DNA from: Lysobacter antibioticus
GTDB lineage: Bacteria; Pseudomonadota; Gammaproteobacteria; Xanthomonadales; Xanthomonadaceae
Length of the DNA stretch: 64,000 nucleotides
Assembly (NCBI RefSeq): GCF_001442535.1
Contig: NZ_CP013141.1
Location: 3,637,234-3,701,233 of the forward strand
Direction: 5' to 3'
Part shown: positions 1-8,575 of the stretch, one piece after another
Layout of the letters: the number at the start of each line of letters is the position of its first letter
How positions within the stretch are numbered: position 1 is the stretch's first letter
The notes under the pieces: generated by a model
What the model was told of the DNA's origin: nothing
Seen by the model: only the letters and a program-made list of their open reading frames with translations
The model's database searches: none
Made by a program: the position numbers and the translations under genes

Positions 1-439
1 GGATACCGACGCCGACCTTGGCGGCGAAGTTGCCGTCCTTGCGGTCAGCCGGCGAGAGCACCGACGGGATCAGGTATTCCTCTTCCGAACGCTGGTAGCC
101 CAGGCCCATCAGCAGGTAGGGGTTCCAGTTGCGGCCGTCGGTGACGAAGTGGCGACGCAGGTCCAGCGAGATGCCGTACTGGCTCCAGTTGGCGTCCTGG
201 TTGGCGTCGAACTTCGGGTTCTGGTAGTTCAGCTCACCATCGAGCGACCAGTTCTTGTTGAGGAACTTGCCGAGGCCGATCGCACCGAACGGAGCGTTGC
301 GGGTACCGCGATCGTTGTCCTGGATGTTCATGCCGGCAGCGCCGGTCAGGTACCAACGATCGTCGAAGTCCTGCGCGCTGGCGACCTGGGCAAGGCTCAG
401 GCCACCCAGCAGGGCGGCGCAGAGGAGTTTCTTATTCAT
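1..439 (-). CDS. OmpA-family outer-membrane beta-barrel protein (3' end beyond window)
   Basis: This is the N-terminal ~146 residues of an outer-membrane protein read leftwards off the window edge. The start MNKKLLCAALLGGLSLAQVA opens a clear Sec signal peptide ending around ASA-QDF. The mature part alternates aromatic and polar residues in short strands (RWYLTGAAGMN, WSLDGELNYQ, YGISLDLRRHF, NPYLLMGLGYQ), as in the eight-stranded OmpA transmembrane domain. GGAGCTACAAG just upstream of the ATG is a good ribosome binding site. OmpA proteins normally carry a C-terminal peptidoglycan-binding domain; that part lies outside the window and cannot be checked. The family call comes from strand pattern and signal peptide, not from an alignment. 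Confidence 0.75.
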   Translation of the reverse strand, partial: MNKKLLCAALLGGLSLAQVASAQDFDDRWYLTGAAGMNIQDNDRGTRNAPFGAIGLGKFLNKNWSLDGELNYQNPKFDANQDANWSQYGISLDLRRHFVTDGRNWNPYLLMGLGYQRSEEEYLIPSVLSPADRKDGNFAAKVGVGI

Positions 440-582
440 CTTGTAGCTCCTTGGTTCAAAAATATGGAAACCGCGTCTGCGAGGTTTCTACCGTTCAGGA
501 CGGCCGCCTGATGACGCCATCCCGCGCAGAGTAGGTTTGCCAACGTGAAAGCGGTGTTAACAACCGTCTAACATTCGACCAA

Positions 583-601
583 GTTCCATGAATTATGGAA
601 C
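583..601. promoter_or_regulatory. 19-bp inverted repeat upstream of the OmpA-type gene
   Basis: Perfect 7-bp inverted repeat GTTCCAT / ATGGAAC with a 5-bp AT spacer, in the 230-bp gap between the end of prpD and the OmpA-type gene start. It is the right shape for a dimeric regulator site, about 145 bp from the start codon. No regulator is implied by the sequence alone. Confidence 0.3.
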
Positions 602-669
602 CGGGTCGCGGTCCATTCAGTTTGGGCGTACCGAATCCAAACGATGGTTGTGCACATCTAGGGTGTTGA

Positions 670-2127
670 TTAACGGGCCGGCTGGGCGAACAGACTCATG
701 AACTCGGTCACCGGCAGCGCTTCCAGCTCGGCCGGGTTGTTGGCCAGGGCCAGCAGGCGGTCGGCCTGGGCGGCCGGCAGCTTGGCGCGCACGGCGGCCT
801 CGAACTTGGCCATCAGCACCGGGATGCCCTCGGCGCGGCGCTTGCGGTGGCCGATCGGGTAGTCGATCGAGACCTTGTCGGTCGAGCTGCCGTCCTTGAA
901 GAACACCTGCACCGAGTTGCCGATATAGCGCTTGTCGGGGTCGAAGTAGTCCTTGGTGAACTGCTCGTTCTCCTTGACCGTCATCTTGTCGCGCAGGGCG
1001 TCGATGCGCGGGTCGGCGGCGATGGCGTCGACATAGTCGTCGGCGGTCAGGCGGCCGAAGATCAGCGGCACGGCGACCATGTACTGCAGGCAGTGGTCGC
1101 GGTCGGCGTAGTTGGCCAGCGGGCCGGTCTTGTCGATGATGCGCACGCCGGCTTCCTGGGTCTCCAGCTCGATGCGCTCGATCTGGTCCAGCTTGTCCTT
1201 GACCTGCTCGTGCAGCTTCATCGCGCACTCGACCGCGGTCTGGGCATGGAATTCGGCCGGGAAGCTGATCTTGAACAGCACGTTCTCCATCACGTAGCTG
1301 CCGAACGGACGCTCGAACTCGAACTGCTTGCCCTTGAAGGCGATGTCGTAGAAGCCCCAGGTCTTGACCGACAGCGCGCTCGGGTAGCCGACCACGCCCT
1401 TGACGGCGTTGAGGGCGTGAGTGACGGCGCGACGGCAGGCGTCGCCGGCGGCCCAGCTCTTGCGCGGGCCGGTGTTCGGGGCGTGGCGGTAGGTGCGCAG
1501 CACGCCGTTGTCGATCCACGAGTGCGAGACCGCGGTGACGATCGCTTCCTTGTTGCCGCCGAACATCTGGGTGGTGACGGCGGTGGAGGCCAGGCGGACC
1601 AGGATCACGTGGTCCAGGCCGACGCGGTTGAACGAGTTCTTGATCGCGTAGCCGCCCTGGATCTCGTGGGCCTTGATGGCGTGGCCGAGCACGTCGCGCA
1701 CGGTCATGGCCTTGCCGCCTTCGGCCTCGGCCTTGCGGCCCAGGTAGTCGGCGACGCCGAGGATGGCGCCGAGGTTATCGGAGGGGTGGCCCCATTCGGC
1801 GGCGAGCCAGGTGTCGTTGAAGTCGAGCCAGCGGATCTGCACGCCGATGTTGTAGGCGGCCTGGACCGGGTCGAGCTCGTAGCCGGTGTAGGGCACGCGC
1901 GCGCCGCCCTTCATCTCGGCGCCCGGCACCAGCGGGCCGAGGTGCTTCAGGCATTCCTTGTGGTCCATCGCCAGCGCCGCGCAGGCCAGCGAGTCCAGCA
2001 GCATGTAGCGGGCGGTGTCGTAAGCCTCTTTCGAATCGATCTTGTAATCGGCGACGTAGTCGGCGATGTCCACCATCGGCTTGTCGGGGTCGGGACGGAC
2101 GGTCGAACGGATATCGAAGTGGCTCAT
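670..2127 (-). CDS. prpD: 2-methylcitrate dehydratase (MmgE/PrpD family)
   Basis: PrpD dehydrates 2-methylcitrate to 2-methyl-cis-aconitate in the cytoplasmic methylcitrate cycle that consumes propionyl-CoA. The protein is 485 residues, the usual length, and starts MSHFDIRSTVRPDPD. Characteristic PrpD segments are AYDTARYMLLDSLACAA near residue 40, WLDFNDTW and EWGHPSDNLGAILGVADY around 100-125, and RVGLDHVILVRLAS near 180. A TTG codon two residues upstream is possible, but the ATG at 2127 is the natural start. It stands alone here: prpC, prpB and prpE lie 22-29 kb away on the same strand, and no acnD/prpF or prpR is in this window. PrpD-type enzymes act without an AcnD partner in enteric bacteria. 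Confidence 0.93.
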   Translation of the reverse strand: MSHFDIRSTVRPDPDKPMVDIADYVADYKIDSKEAYDTARYMLLDSLACAALAMDHKECLKHLGPLVPGAEMKGGARVPYTGYELDPVQAAYNIGVQIRWLDFNDTWLAAEWGHPSDNLGAILGVADYLGRKAEAEGGKAMTVRDVLGHAIKAHEIQGGYAIKNSFNRVGLDHVILVRLASTAVTTQMFGGNKEAIVTAVSHSWIDNGVLRTYRHAPNTGPRKSWAAGDACRRAVTHALNAVKGVVGYPSALSVKTWGFYDIAFKGKQFEFERPFGSYVMENVLFKISFPAEFHAQTAVECAMKLHEQVKDKLDQIERIELETQEAGVRIIDKTGPLANYADRDHCLQYMVAVPLIFGRLTADDYVDAIAADPRIDALRDKMTVKENEQFTKDYFDPDKRYIGNSVQVFFKDGSSTDKVSIDYPIGHRKRRAEGIPVLMAKFEAAVRAKLPAAQADRLLALANNPAELEALPVTEFMSLFAQPAR

Positions 2128-2353
2128 GTGCAAGGGGCCTGCGGGTGAGTGAGCCCGCTATTTTGCCAGACCCGGGCGACGCGGCGGGGTCGACCTCCCG
2201 CCTGTCACGCTTACGGTTCTGTGGCGCACGCCCTTGCCTCGCGCAAGCGTCCTCAACAATGCAGCCTCATTCCGGGCATTGCGCACAGCGGCAGAACGAT
2301 CAGGCGCAGCGGGCCAACTTGGAAAACAGCGCAAGCGGGATCACCCTGGGGCC

Positions 2354-3145
2354 ATGGACATCCCGACCCGCCTGCCGACGCTGTTCCTTTCCCATGGCTC
2401 GCCGATGCTGGCGATCGAGGACACGCCCGCCGGGCGTTTTCTCGACGACCTCGGCCAGCAACTGCCGTGGCCGCGCGCGATCGTGATCGCCTCGGCGCAT
2501 TTCATGACCGACCGGCCGATGGTCGGCGGCCACGTGCGCCCGCACACCGTGCACGACTTCGGCGGCTTCCCCGAGCCGCTGTACCAGATCCACTACCCCG
2601 CCGCCGGCTCGCCGGACCTGGCCGAGGAAGTGTTCGATCGCCTGGTCGTTGCCGGCCTTCCGGCCAAGCTGCGCGATCACCACGGCCTCGACCATGGCGT
2701 GTGGGTGCCGTTGCGACGCATGTACCCGCAGGCCGACATCCCGGTAGTGCCGCTGTCGGTGATGCCCCATGGCACCGCCGCCGAGCACTACGCCGTCGGC
2801 CGCGCCTTGTCGCTGTTGCGCGACGAAGGCGTGCTGGTGATCGGCTCGGGCGGTTTCGTGCACAACCTCGGCGACCTGGATTGGCGCCACCGCGATGCAC
2901 CGATGCCGCCGTGGGCGGCCGAGTTCAGCGCCTGGATGCACGACAAGCTCGCCAGCGGCGACCACGCCGCCCTGCTCGACTGGCAGGAACAGGCCCCGCA
3001 CGCGCGTCATGCGCATCCGACCGTCGAACACCTGATGCCGCTGTTCGTGGCGATGGGCGCGGCCGGCGACGAACCGAGGGTGCGCACGATCCATCGTTCG
3101 CATGAGATGGGGTCGTTGGCATTGGATGCGTTTGCGTTCGATTGA
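2354..3145 (+). CDS. DODA-type extradiol ring-cleavage dioxygenase (YgiD-like)
   Basis: Class III extradiol dioxygenase of the LigB/DODA family, 263 residues, close in length to E. coli YgiD, a 4,5-DOPA dioxygenase. The hallmarks are the N-terminal LFLSHGSPM (His14), the SAHF segment (His49), DHHGLDHGVWVPL (residues 108-120) and VIGSGGFVHNL, which provide the histidines that bind the catalytic metal in this family. The ATG at 2354 was chosen because homologous sequence begins with TLFLSHGSP; a longer open frame from 2234 has no family similarity. It is a single gene with no linked aromatic-degradation genes. The physiological catechol substrate cannot be told from the sequence. Confidence 0.85.
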   Translation: MDIPTRLPTLFLSHGSPMLAIEDTPAGRFLDDLGQQLPWPRAIVIASAHFMTDRPMVGGHVRPHTVHDFGGFPEPLYQIHYPAAGSPDLAEEVFDRLVVAGLPAKLRDHHGLDHGVWVPLRRMYPQADIPVVPLSVMPHGTAAEHYAVGRALSLLRDEGVLVIGSGGFVHNLGDLDWRHRDAPMPPWAAEFSAWMHDKLASGDHAALLDWQEQAPHARHAHPTVEHLMPLFVAMGAAGDEPRVRTIHRSHEMGSLALDAFAFD

Positions 3146-3156
3146 GGGATGAGTCG

Positions 3157-3737
3157 GTTGACGTTGACGTTGACGTTGACGTTGACGTGATTTTGATCTG
3201 CTTTGCCGCTTTGCCGCTTTGCCGGTCAACAGTAGACCCGTAGGGCGGCGCACAGGACGTGCGCCGTTTTTCGATAAGACAGGGACGTCTTATCGAAAAA
3301 TCCCGGCGCAGGCATCGCACTCGTGGCCTGTGCCCTTGCAAGGAAGGCCTTTTCTTTGGTTAGCTTTCTTTTGGGCCAGCAAAAGAAAGTAACCCGGCCG
3401 CGTCAGCGGACGGAAGCTCTGCTCTTGCTCAAGCCTCTAAAGAAACAAGATCAAACGCCTAAAGCTTCCGCCACTAAAGCGGCGGGTTACTTTCTTTTGT
3501 CATAAGCAATAAAAGAAAGGTAACCAAAGAAAAATGCTTTCTTTTGAATCACAGGCCCGCACGCGCGATGCATCCGCGGGGATTTTTCATACGGGACATC
3601 CCTGTCCCGATGAAAAACGGCCCGCATCCATGCGGGCCGCCCTCCGGGTCTTCTTTAGCCTTCGCTAGTGCGAATCGGCGCACAGCAACAGCAACAGCAA
3701 CAGCCATAGCAACGGCAACGACAGCGGCTACAGCTAC
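3157..3737. repeat. Composite hairpin element, copy A (paired inverted arms)
   Basis: A 580-bp non-coding element with two inverted arms. The left edge is (GTTGAC)x5 at 3157-3186, followed by (CTTTGCCG)x3 at 3201-3224. The left arm has three hairpins: 3246-3266 (CGGCGCAC/GTGCGCCG), 3267-3300 (14-bp perfect stem) and 3358-3394 (GGTTA...TAACC around TTTCTTTT/AAAAGAAA). The right arm repeats the trio in reverse order and orientation: 3485-3525, 3583-3617, 3618-3639. The right edge is nine in-phase hexamers (AGCAAC and variants) at 3684-3737. Related copies lie at 29771-30508 and 54586-55307. No transposase or long conserved protein is encoded. Open frames inside are short and end in hexamer-coded low-complexity tails. 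Confidence 0.85.
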
Positions 3738-3763
3738 TGCTTCGCAACGCCGCGGACTTGGGG

Positions 3764-3787
3764 GTAGGAGCGACGCAAGTCGCGACC
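3764..3787 (+). repeat. REP element
   Basis: GTAGGAGCGACGCAAGTCGC followed by GACC is a member of the repetitive extragenic palindrome family seen elsewhere in this window (23094, 30124, 54874, 54942). Its core CGAC(GCAA)GTCG is self-complementary. It lies just outside the right edge of composite element A, in the 740-bp gap between the dioxygenase and LysR genes. The remaining 100 bp up to the LysR gene holds a degenerate second copy around 3830. Confidence 0.7.
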
Positions 3788-3888
3788 ACGGTGTCTCGAT
3801 CTCGCGCCGATGCCGCCTGCAACCCTCAAGGCAGGAGCCGCGCCCTGGATTTTTCGGCCAAGCGAAGACGCCCCCTTGAATCGCCCCC

Positions 3889-4803
3889 TCAACCACCCCG
3901 CTCCCAAGGCGGCACCTCGCCGAACCACTCGGCGAGAAAATCCACGAACACGCGCACCCGCGTCGGCACGAAGCGACGTTGCGGCATCACTGCGCTGATC
4001 GCGGTGTCGGGCAAGGTGTAATCGGGCAACACGCGCACCAATCGCCCGCTACGCAGATCCTCGTGCACGTGCCAGACCGAGAAGTGGGCGATGCCGAGTC
4101 CGGCGATCGCCGCGTCGCGCAGGACTTCGCCGAAGTTGCTTTCGAGGTGGCCGTTGACGCGCATGCTGGAGGCATGGCCGTCGCGGTCGAGCAGACTCCA
4201 GTACTCCATGCGCCCTTGCGCGCCGACCAGCAGCAGGCATTCGTGGTCGGCCAGGTCTTGCGGTACGCGCGGGGCGACGCGACGCCGCAGGTAGTCGGGC
4301 GAACAGGCCAACACGCGGCGGTTGTCGGCGAGCTTGCGCGCGACCAGGCTGGAGTCGTCGAGCGGGCCGATCCGGATCGCCAGGTCCATGCCGGAACCGA
4401 TCAGGTCCAGGCGCTCGTCGTTGAGGTTGACGCTGAGCCGCACCGCCGGATAACGACGCTGAAACTCCGGCAGCAACGGCGAGATGTACATGCGCCCGAA
4501 CGAGGCCGAGGTGGTCACGCGCAGGGTGCCGCTCGGTTCGCTGCCGGCCTGGCGCAGGTCGGCGGTCAGTGCTTCGAGCTCTTCGATCACGGCGCGGCCG
4601 CGTTCGGCCAAAGCCGTGCCCTCGGCGGTGGCGTGCAGTTGCCGGGTGGTCCGGTGCAGCAGGCGCACGCCCAGGTCGCGTTCGAGCCGCTTCAGGCGTT
4701 GGCTGGCGACCGCGACCGACAGGTCGAGGCTGCGGGCAGCGGCGCTGATCGAGCCGAGGTCGAGCACGCGCAGGAACAGGCTGAGGTCGGCGACGCGGTC
4801 CAT
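3889..4803 (-). CDS. LysR-family transcriptional regulator, divergent from the MFS transporter
   Basis: 304-residue LysR protein. The N-terminal winged helix (about 1-60) reads MDRVADLSLFLRVLDLGSIS followed by AAARSLDLS...RLLHRTTR, and the effector domain follows (GTLRVTTSASFGRMYISPLL onward), close to the DsdC/PA-type group that begins with an F-L/V-R-V motif. The ATG at 4803 was chosen; an ATG at 4839 adds 12 unlikely residues. It is divergently transcribed from the MFS transporter starting at 4905, the usual arrangement of a LysR protein and its target. A perfect palindrome in between (4811-4825) is a plausible operator. The ligand is unknown. Confidence 0.9.
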   Translation of the reverse strand: MDRVADLSLFLRVLDLGSISAAARSLDLSVAVASQRLKRLERDLGVRLLHRTTRQLHATAEGTALAERGRAVIEELEALTADLRQAGSEPSGTLRVTTSASFGRMYISPLLPEFQRRYPAVRLSVNLNDERLDLIGSGMDLAIRIGPLDDSSLVARKLADNRRVLACSPDYLRRRVAPRVPQDLADHECLLLVGAQGRMEYWSLLDRDGHASSMRVNGHLESNFGEVLRDAAIAGLGIAHFSVWHVHEDLRSGRLVRVLPDYTLPDTAISAVMPQRRFVPTRVRVFVDFLAEWFGEVPPWERGG

Positions 4804-4810
4804 GGCATTC

Positions 4811-4825
4811 TCAACGAATCGTTGA
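4811..4825. promoter_or_regulatory. Candidate LysR operator palindrome
   Basis: TCAACGAATCGTTGA is a perfect 15-bp palindrome around a central A, in the 100-bp divergent space between the LysR gene start (4803) and the MFS transporter start (4905). LysR proteins typically bind such interrupted dyads near their own promoter. Assignment rests on position and symmetry only. Confidence 0.45.
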
Positions 4826-4904
4826 TAGTGATTCGTCATCTTGGGCGTTTTTCCACAAGATGCAACGGCCTAGGCTGCCGCATCGTTTCCGCGGACACGC
4901 CGCC

Positions 4905-6158
4905 ATGCACGCTTCCTCCCCCGCTACGCCTGCCGCCCGCCGCGGCCTGCCGGTCGCGCTGTACGCGCTGACCGTCGGCGCCTTCGGCATCGGCACCACC
5001 GAGTTCGTGATCATGGGCCTGCTGCTGCAGGTCGCCGCCGACCTGCAGGTCGGCCTGGCCGCGGCCGGGCTGCTGATCTCCGGCTACGCCCTGGGCGTGT
5101 TCGTCGGCGCGCCGGTGCTGACCATCGCCACCGGGCGCATGCCGCGCAAGGCGGTGCTGGTCGCGCTGATGGTGATCTTCACCATCGGCAACATCGTCTG
5201 TGCGATCGCGCCGAACTACACCGTGCTGATGATCGCGCGGGTGATCACCTCGCTCGCCCACGGCACCTTCTTCGGCGTAGGCGCGGTGGTCGCGACCGGC
5301 CTGGTGCCGGCCGACAAGAAAGCCTCGGCGATCTCGATCATGTTCACCGGCCTGACCGTCGCCACCCTGCTTGGCGTGCCGGCCGGCGCCTGGCTCGGCC
5401 TGCACCACGGTTGGCGCTCGACGTTCTGGGCCGTGACCGTGATCGGCCTGATCGCGACCGTCGTCATCGCGACCCTGGTGCCGAAAGACAAGAAGGCACC
5501 CGAACCCGTCGCGCTGCGCAAGGAAGTGAAAGCGGTCGTGCATCCGCAGGTGCTGCTCGGCCTGGCGATGACGGTGCTCGGTTTCGCCGGCGTGTTTACC
5601 GTCTACACCTTCATCCAGCCGATCCTGACCCGCATCAGCGGGTTCGGCGAGGCCGCGGTGTCGCCGATCCTGTTGGTGTTCGGCGTCGGCATGATCCTCG
5701 GCAACATCCTCGGCGGACGCCTGGCCGACAAACGCCTCGCCCCGGCCTTGATCTCGACCTTGATCGCGCTGGCGGCGGTGCTCGGCCTGATGACCTTCGC
5801 CCTGCACAACCAGATCGCCGCGATCGCCTTCGTCGGCCTGCTCGGCGTGGCCGCGTTCGCGACGGTGTCGCCGCTGCAGTTGTGGGTGCTGCAGAAGACC
5901 GATCCGGCCGGGCAGAACCTGGCGTCCAGCCTCAACATCGGCGCCTTCAACCTCGGCAACGCGCTCGGCGCCTGGCTCGGCGGCGCGGTGATCGAATACG
6001 GCCCTGGCCTCGGTGCGGTGACCTGGGTCGCGGCCTTGGTGACGGTATCGGGCCTGGTGTTGGCGGTGTGGGCGGCGCGGTTGGATGCGCCCAAGCCGAC
6101 GGCGATGGCCGTGGGCAAGGAAAGCGACGACGCGGTTGCCGCGTGCGCGGCGGGTTGA
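4905..6158 (+). CDS. MFS transporter, DHA1 family (AraJ/YdhP-type efflux)
   Basis: 417-residue major facilitator with about 12 hydrophobic segments. The start is MHASSPATPAARRGLPVALY, and the first helix contains GAFGIGTTEFVIMGLL, the signature of the DHA1 subgroup of arabinose-efflux-like permeases. The loop after helix 2 has ATGRMPRKAVL, equivalent to the MFS motif A. Members of this group export drugs, purines or sugars; the substrate is not predictable here. It is divergent from a LysR regulator that probably controls it. A strong inverted repeat at 6210-6236 separates it from the convergent next gene. Confidence 0.88.
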   Translation: MHASSPATPAARRGLPVALYALTVGAFGIGTTEFVIMGLLLQVAADLQVGLAAAGLLISGYALGVFVGAPVLTIATGRMPRKAVLVALMVIFTIGNIVCAIAPNYTVLMIARVITSLAHGTFFGVGAVVATGLVPADKKASAISIMFTGLTVATLLGVPAGAWLGLHHGWRSTFWAVTVIGLIATVVIATLVPKDKKAPEPVALRKEVKAVVHPQVLLGLAMTVLGFAGVFTVYTFIQPILTRISGFGEAAVSPILLVFGVGMILGNILGGRLADKRLAPALISTLIALAAVLGLMTFALHNQIAAIAFVGLLGVAAFATVSPLQLWVLQKTDPAGQNLASSLNIGAFNLGNALGAWLGGAVIEYGPGLGAVTWVAALVTVSGLVLAVWAARLDAPKPTAMAVGKESDDAVAACAAG

Positions 6159-6209
6159 GTGGCTGGCTTTGCGCGCGGACTGGAACGTATGCGTGCTTTT
6201 GCTTTTGCT

Positions 6210-6236
6210 CGTCATCCCCGCCTTCGCGGGGATGAC
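6210..6236. terminator. Inverted repeat, likely bidirectional terminator/REP between convergent genes
   Basis: CGTCATCCCCGC / GCGGGGATGACG with a CTTC-type loop forms an 11-12 bp stem in the gap between the MFS gene (ending 6158, plus) and a convergent LysR gene (ending 6264, minus). This palindrome is a common extragenic repeat in Xanthomonadaceae and related genomes. There is no long T run, so termination is inferred from position. Confidence 0.55.
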
Positions 6237-6263
6237 GGTGGAGAATGCGCGATTCCGCAGCCC

Positions 6264-7169
6264 TCACTCCACCGCGAAGAACCCCGGCGACTGCGTCAGG
6301 CGTTCGCTGAGGAACTGCAGGAACGCACGCGTGCGCAGCGGCTGGTAACGCCGCGACGGATACAACAGGAAGGCTTCGTGCGGCGAGGCTTTCCATTGCG
6401 GCAACACCCAGGCCAGCTCGCCGCTGTCGATCAGGTCCTGCACCAGCCAGGCCGGCGCCAGCCCCAGGCCGCTGCCGATCAGAAAACTTTCGCGGATGCC
6501 GAGCGAATTGTTGATGCGGTAGCGGCCGTTGGCGCTGAGCTTGACCGTCTCGCTATCGGGGCCGTGCAGCTCGTAGTGCTCGCTGGCCCAGGCGAAGCTC
6601 AGGTAGTTGTGCGCCAGGACGTCCTCGGGCCGCTCGATCCTGGGATGGGTGCGCAGATAGTCGGCCGATGCGACCAAACCACGCGGCGATACCGCGACGC
6701 GACGCGCGACCACGTTCGGCGGCAAGGTCGCACCGAGGCGCAAGGCGACGTCCATGCCCTCTTCGACCAGATCGACGAAACGGTCGTTGAGGATCAGCTC
6801 GATCTCGATTTGCGGGTACAGGGCGAGGAACTCCTGCACCAGGCGGTTCATGCGCAGCACGCCGATGCTGACCGGCGCGCTGACCCGCAGCAGGCCGGCC
6901 GGGGTCTCGGTGAAGCCGCGCGCGTCGGCGACCGCCTCGCCGTATTCCTCGAGCACCCGCCGCGCGCGTTCGTAGAAACGCCGGCCTTGCTCGGTCGGGG
7001 CGAGGTGGGTGGTGCTCCGCTGCAACAAACGCACACCGAGGTCTTGTTCGAGCGCGGCGACGATCTTGCTGACCGTCGGCTGGGTCGTGTGCTGTTCGCG
7101 CGCGACCGCCGACAGGCTGCCGAGTTCGACCGCGCGCACGAAGGTCTGCATGGAGCGGAGGGTGTCCAC
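6264..7169 (-). CDS. LysR-family transcriptional regulator, divergent from the SGNH hydrolase operon
   Basis: About 301-residue LysR protein of the group that begins M/VDTLRSMQTFVRAVELGSLS, with the winged helix at 1-60 and an effector domain beginning GLLRVSAPVSIGVLRMNRLV. The GTG at 7169 is favoured because it is preceded by GAGG at 5 nt and matches the usual family N-terminus; an ATG at 7199 would add ten residues (MTLQSDREAP) with a weaker ribosome site. It is divergent from the SGNH hydrolase / aldo-keto reductase / dehydrogenase operon that starts at 7305, which it probably regulates. Effector unknown. Confidence 0.88.
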   Translation of the reverse strand: MDTLRSMQTFVRAVELGSLSAVAREQHTTQPTVSKIVAALEQDLGVRLLQRSTTHLAPTEQGRRFYERARRVLEEYGEAVADARGFTETPAGLLRVSAPVSIGVLRMNRLVQEFLALYPQIEIELILNDRFVDLVEEGMDVALRLGATLPPNVVARRVAVSPRGLVASADYLRTHPRIERPEDVLAHNYLSFAWASEHYELHGPDSETVKLSANGRYRINNSLGIRESFLIGSGLGLAPAWLVQDLIDSGELAWVLPQWKASPHEAFLLYPSRRYQPLRTRAFLQFLSERLTQSPGFFAVE

Positions 7170-7304
7170 GGGAGCCTCGCGGTCGCTTTGAAGGGTCATT
7201 CCGATATGGAATGGGCTATATGCGATTTTGCCTTCTACCGGCCCGATTCGGAAGAACCTAATTTGAACCTCGTCGAATCCGCGACGCCTACCGAACCCAA
7301 AGCC

Positions 7305-8549
7305 ATGAAGACTTTCCTGTTCAAGCCCCTGACCGCCGCTTTGTTGGCGGTCGCTTTCATCGCCCCCACCCAGGCCGCCGAGACCGGCCGCTCGGTCGCC
7401 ACCTGGGCCGCCAGCCCGCAGCCGACCTGGGACGCCGATTTCGTCCTGCCCAACGGCGCCCCGGCCGAGCTGCGCGACCAGACCCTGCGCCAGGTCGCCC
7501 GGGTCAGCGTCGGCGGCACGCGGGTCCGCATCGAGCTGTCGAACGCCTACGGCGACCGCCCGGTGACCATCGGCGCGGCGCATATCGCCCGCAGCACCGG
7601 CGGCGCCGGCATCGAAACCGGCAGCGACCGCGCCCTGAGCTTCGGCGGCCAGCCGTCGGTGACGATCCCGCCTGGCGCCCCCGTGCTCAGCGATCCGGTC
7701 GAACTGGAGATCGCCGCGCTCGGCGAGGTCGCGGTCAGCCTGTACCTGCCGCAGACCACGCCGCTCAAGACCTTCCATTGGGAAGGCCGCCAGGACGCCT
7801 ACCTCGTCGCCGGCAACCGTGTCGCCGACGTCACCCTGGCGAAAGGGCAAGTGCTGCAGACCCGTCCCTTGCTCAGCGGCGTGATCGTCGATGCACCACG
7901 CCCGACCCGCAGCGTGATCGCGCTGGGCGATTCGATCACCGACGGCGCCGGCTCGACCCCGAACCGCAACCAGCGTTGGCCCGACGTTCTCGCCGCGCGC
8001 CTGGCGCAACGCGACGTCGCCGTGCTCAATGCCGGCATCTCCGGCGGCCAGTTGCTCAACGACGGCATGGGCGTCAGCGCCCTCGCCCGTTTCGAGCGCG
8101 ACGTGCTCGGGCGCAAGGCCGATGCCGCGATCGTCTTGCTGGGCATCAACGACATCGCCTGGCCCGGCAGCAGCTTCGAACCCCAGCGCGAGGCGATCAC
8201 CGCCGAACGCCTGATCGCCGGCTACCGGCAACTGATCGCCCGCGCCCGCACGCAATCGCTGCGCATCGTCGGCGCGACGCTGACGCCGTTCGAAGGCGCA
8301 CTCGAAGGTTCGCCGATCCACAACTATTACGACCGCGACAAAGACCGCGTGCGCCAGGCGGTGAACGAATGGATCCGCAGCAGCGGCGAGTTCGACGCAG
8401 TGGTCGATTTCGATGCGGTCGTCCGCGACCCGCAGCACCCCGCGCGTTTCCTGCCGGCCTACGACTCCGGCGACCACCTGCATCCCGGCGACGCCGGCTA
8501 CCGCGCGATGGCCGCAGCCATCGACGAAGCCCTGCTGTTCGGCCGCTGA
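7305..8549 (+). CDS. Secreted SGNH/GDSL-type esterase
   Basis: 414-residue exported hydrolase. Residues 1-25 are a Sec signal peptide (MKTFLFKPLTAALLAVAFIA, cleavage near TQAA-E). An N-terminal beta-rich region (about 30-195) precedes the SGNH domain. Catalytic blocks are visible: GDSIT with Ser210, NAGISGG near 244, GINDI with Asn282, and DHLHPGDAGY with Asp390 and His393. The two-domain form resembles rhamnogalacturonan-acetylesterase-like and G-D-S-L proteins of plant-associated bacteria. Substrate unknown. It is the first gene of a likely three-gene operon with an aldo-keto reductase (26 bp downstream) and a zinc-type dehydrogenase. Confidence 0.88.
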   Translation: MKTFLFKPLTAALLAVAFIAPTQAAETGRSVATWAASPQPTWDADFVLPNGAPAELRDQTLRQVARVSVGGTRVRIELSNAYGDRPVTIGAAHIARSTGGAGIETGSDRALSFGGQPSVTIPPGAPVLSDPVELEIAALGEVAVSLYLPQTTPLKTFHWEGRQDAYLVAGNRVADVTLAKGQVLQTRPLLSGVIVDAPRPTRSVIALGDSITDGAGSTPNRNQRWPDVLAARLAQRDVAVLNAGISGGQLLNDGMGVSALARFERDVLGRKADAAIVLLGINDIAWPGSSFEPQREAITAERLIAGYRQLIARARTQSLRIVGATLTPFEGALEGSPIHNYYDRDKDRVRQAVNEWIRSSGEFDAVVDFDAVVRDPQHPARFLPAYDSGDHLHPGDAGYRAMAAAIDEALLFGR

Positions 8550-8575
8550 TTCCCCTTACCCACGAGGACACCACC

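Noticed and set aside
3544..3640. Short conserved-looking peptides encoded in the composite element arms (IRDIPVPMKNG-like frames in all three copies)
   Set aside because: The similarity follows from the shared hairpin DNA, the frames end in hexamer-coded Thr-Ala or Ser-Tyr runs, and no ribosome site is conserved. Treated as non-coding unless proteomics shows otherwise.
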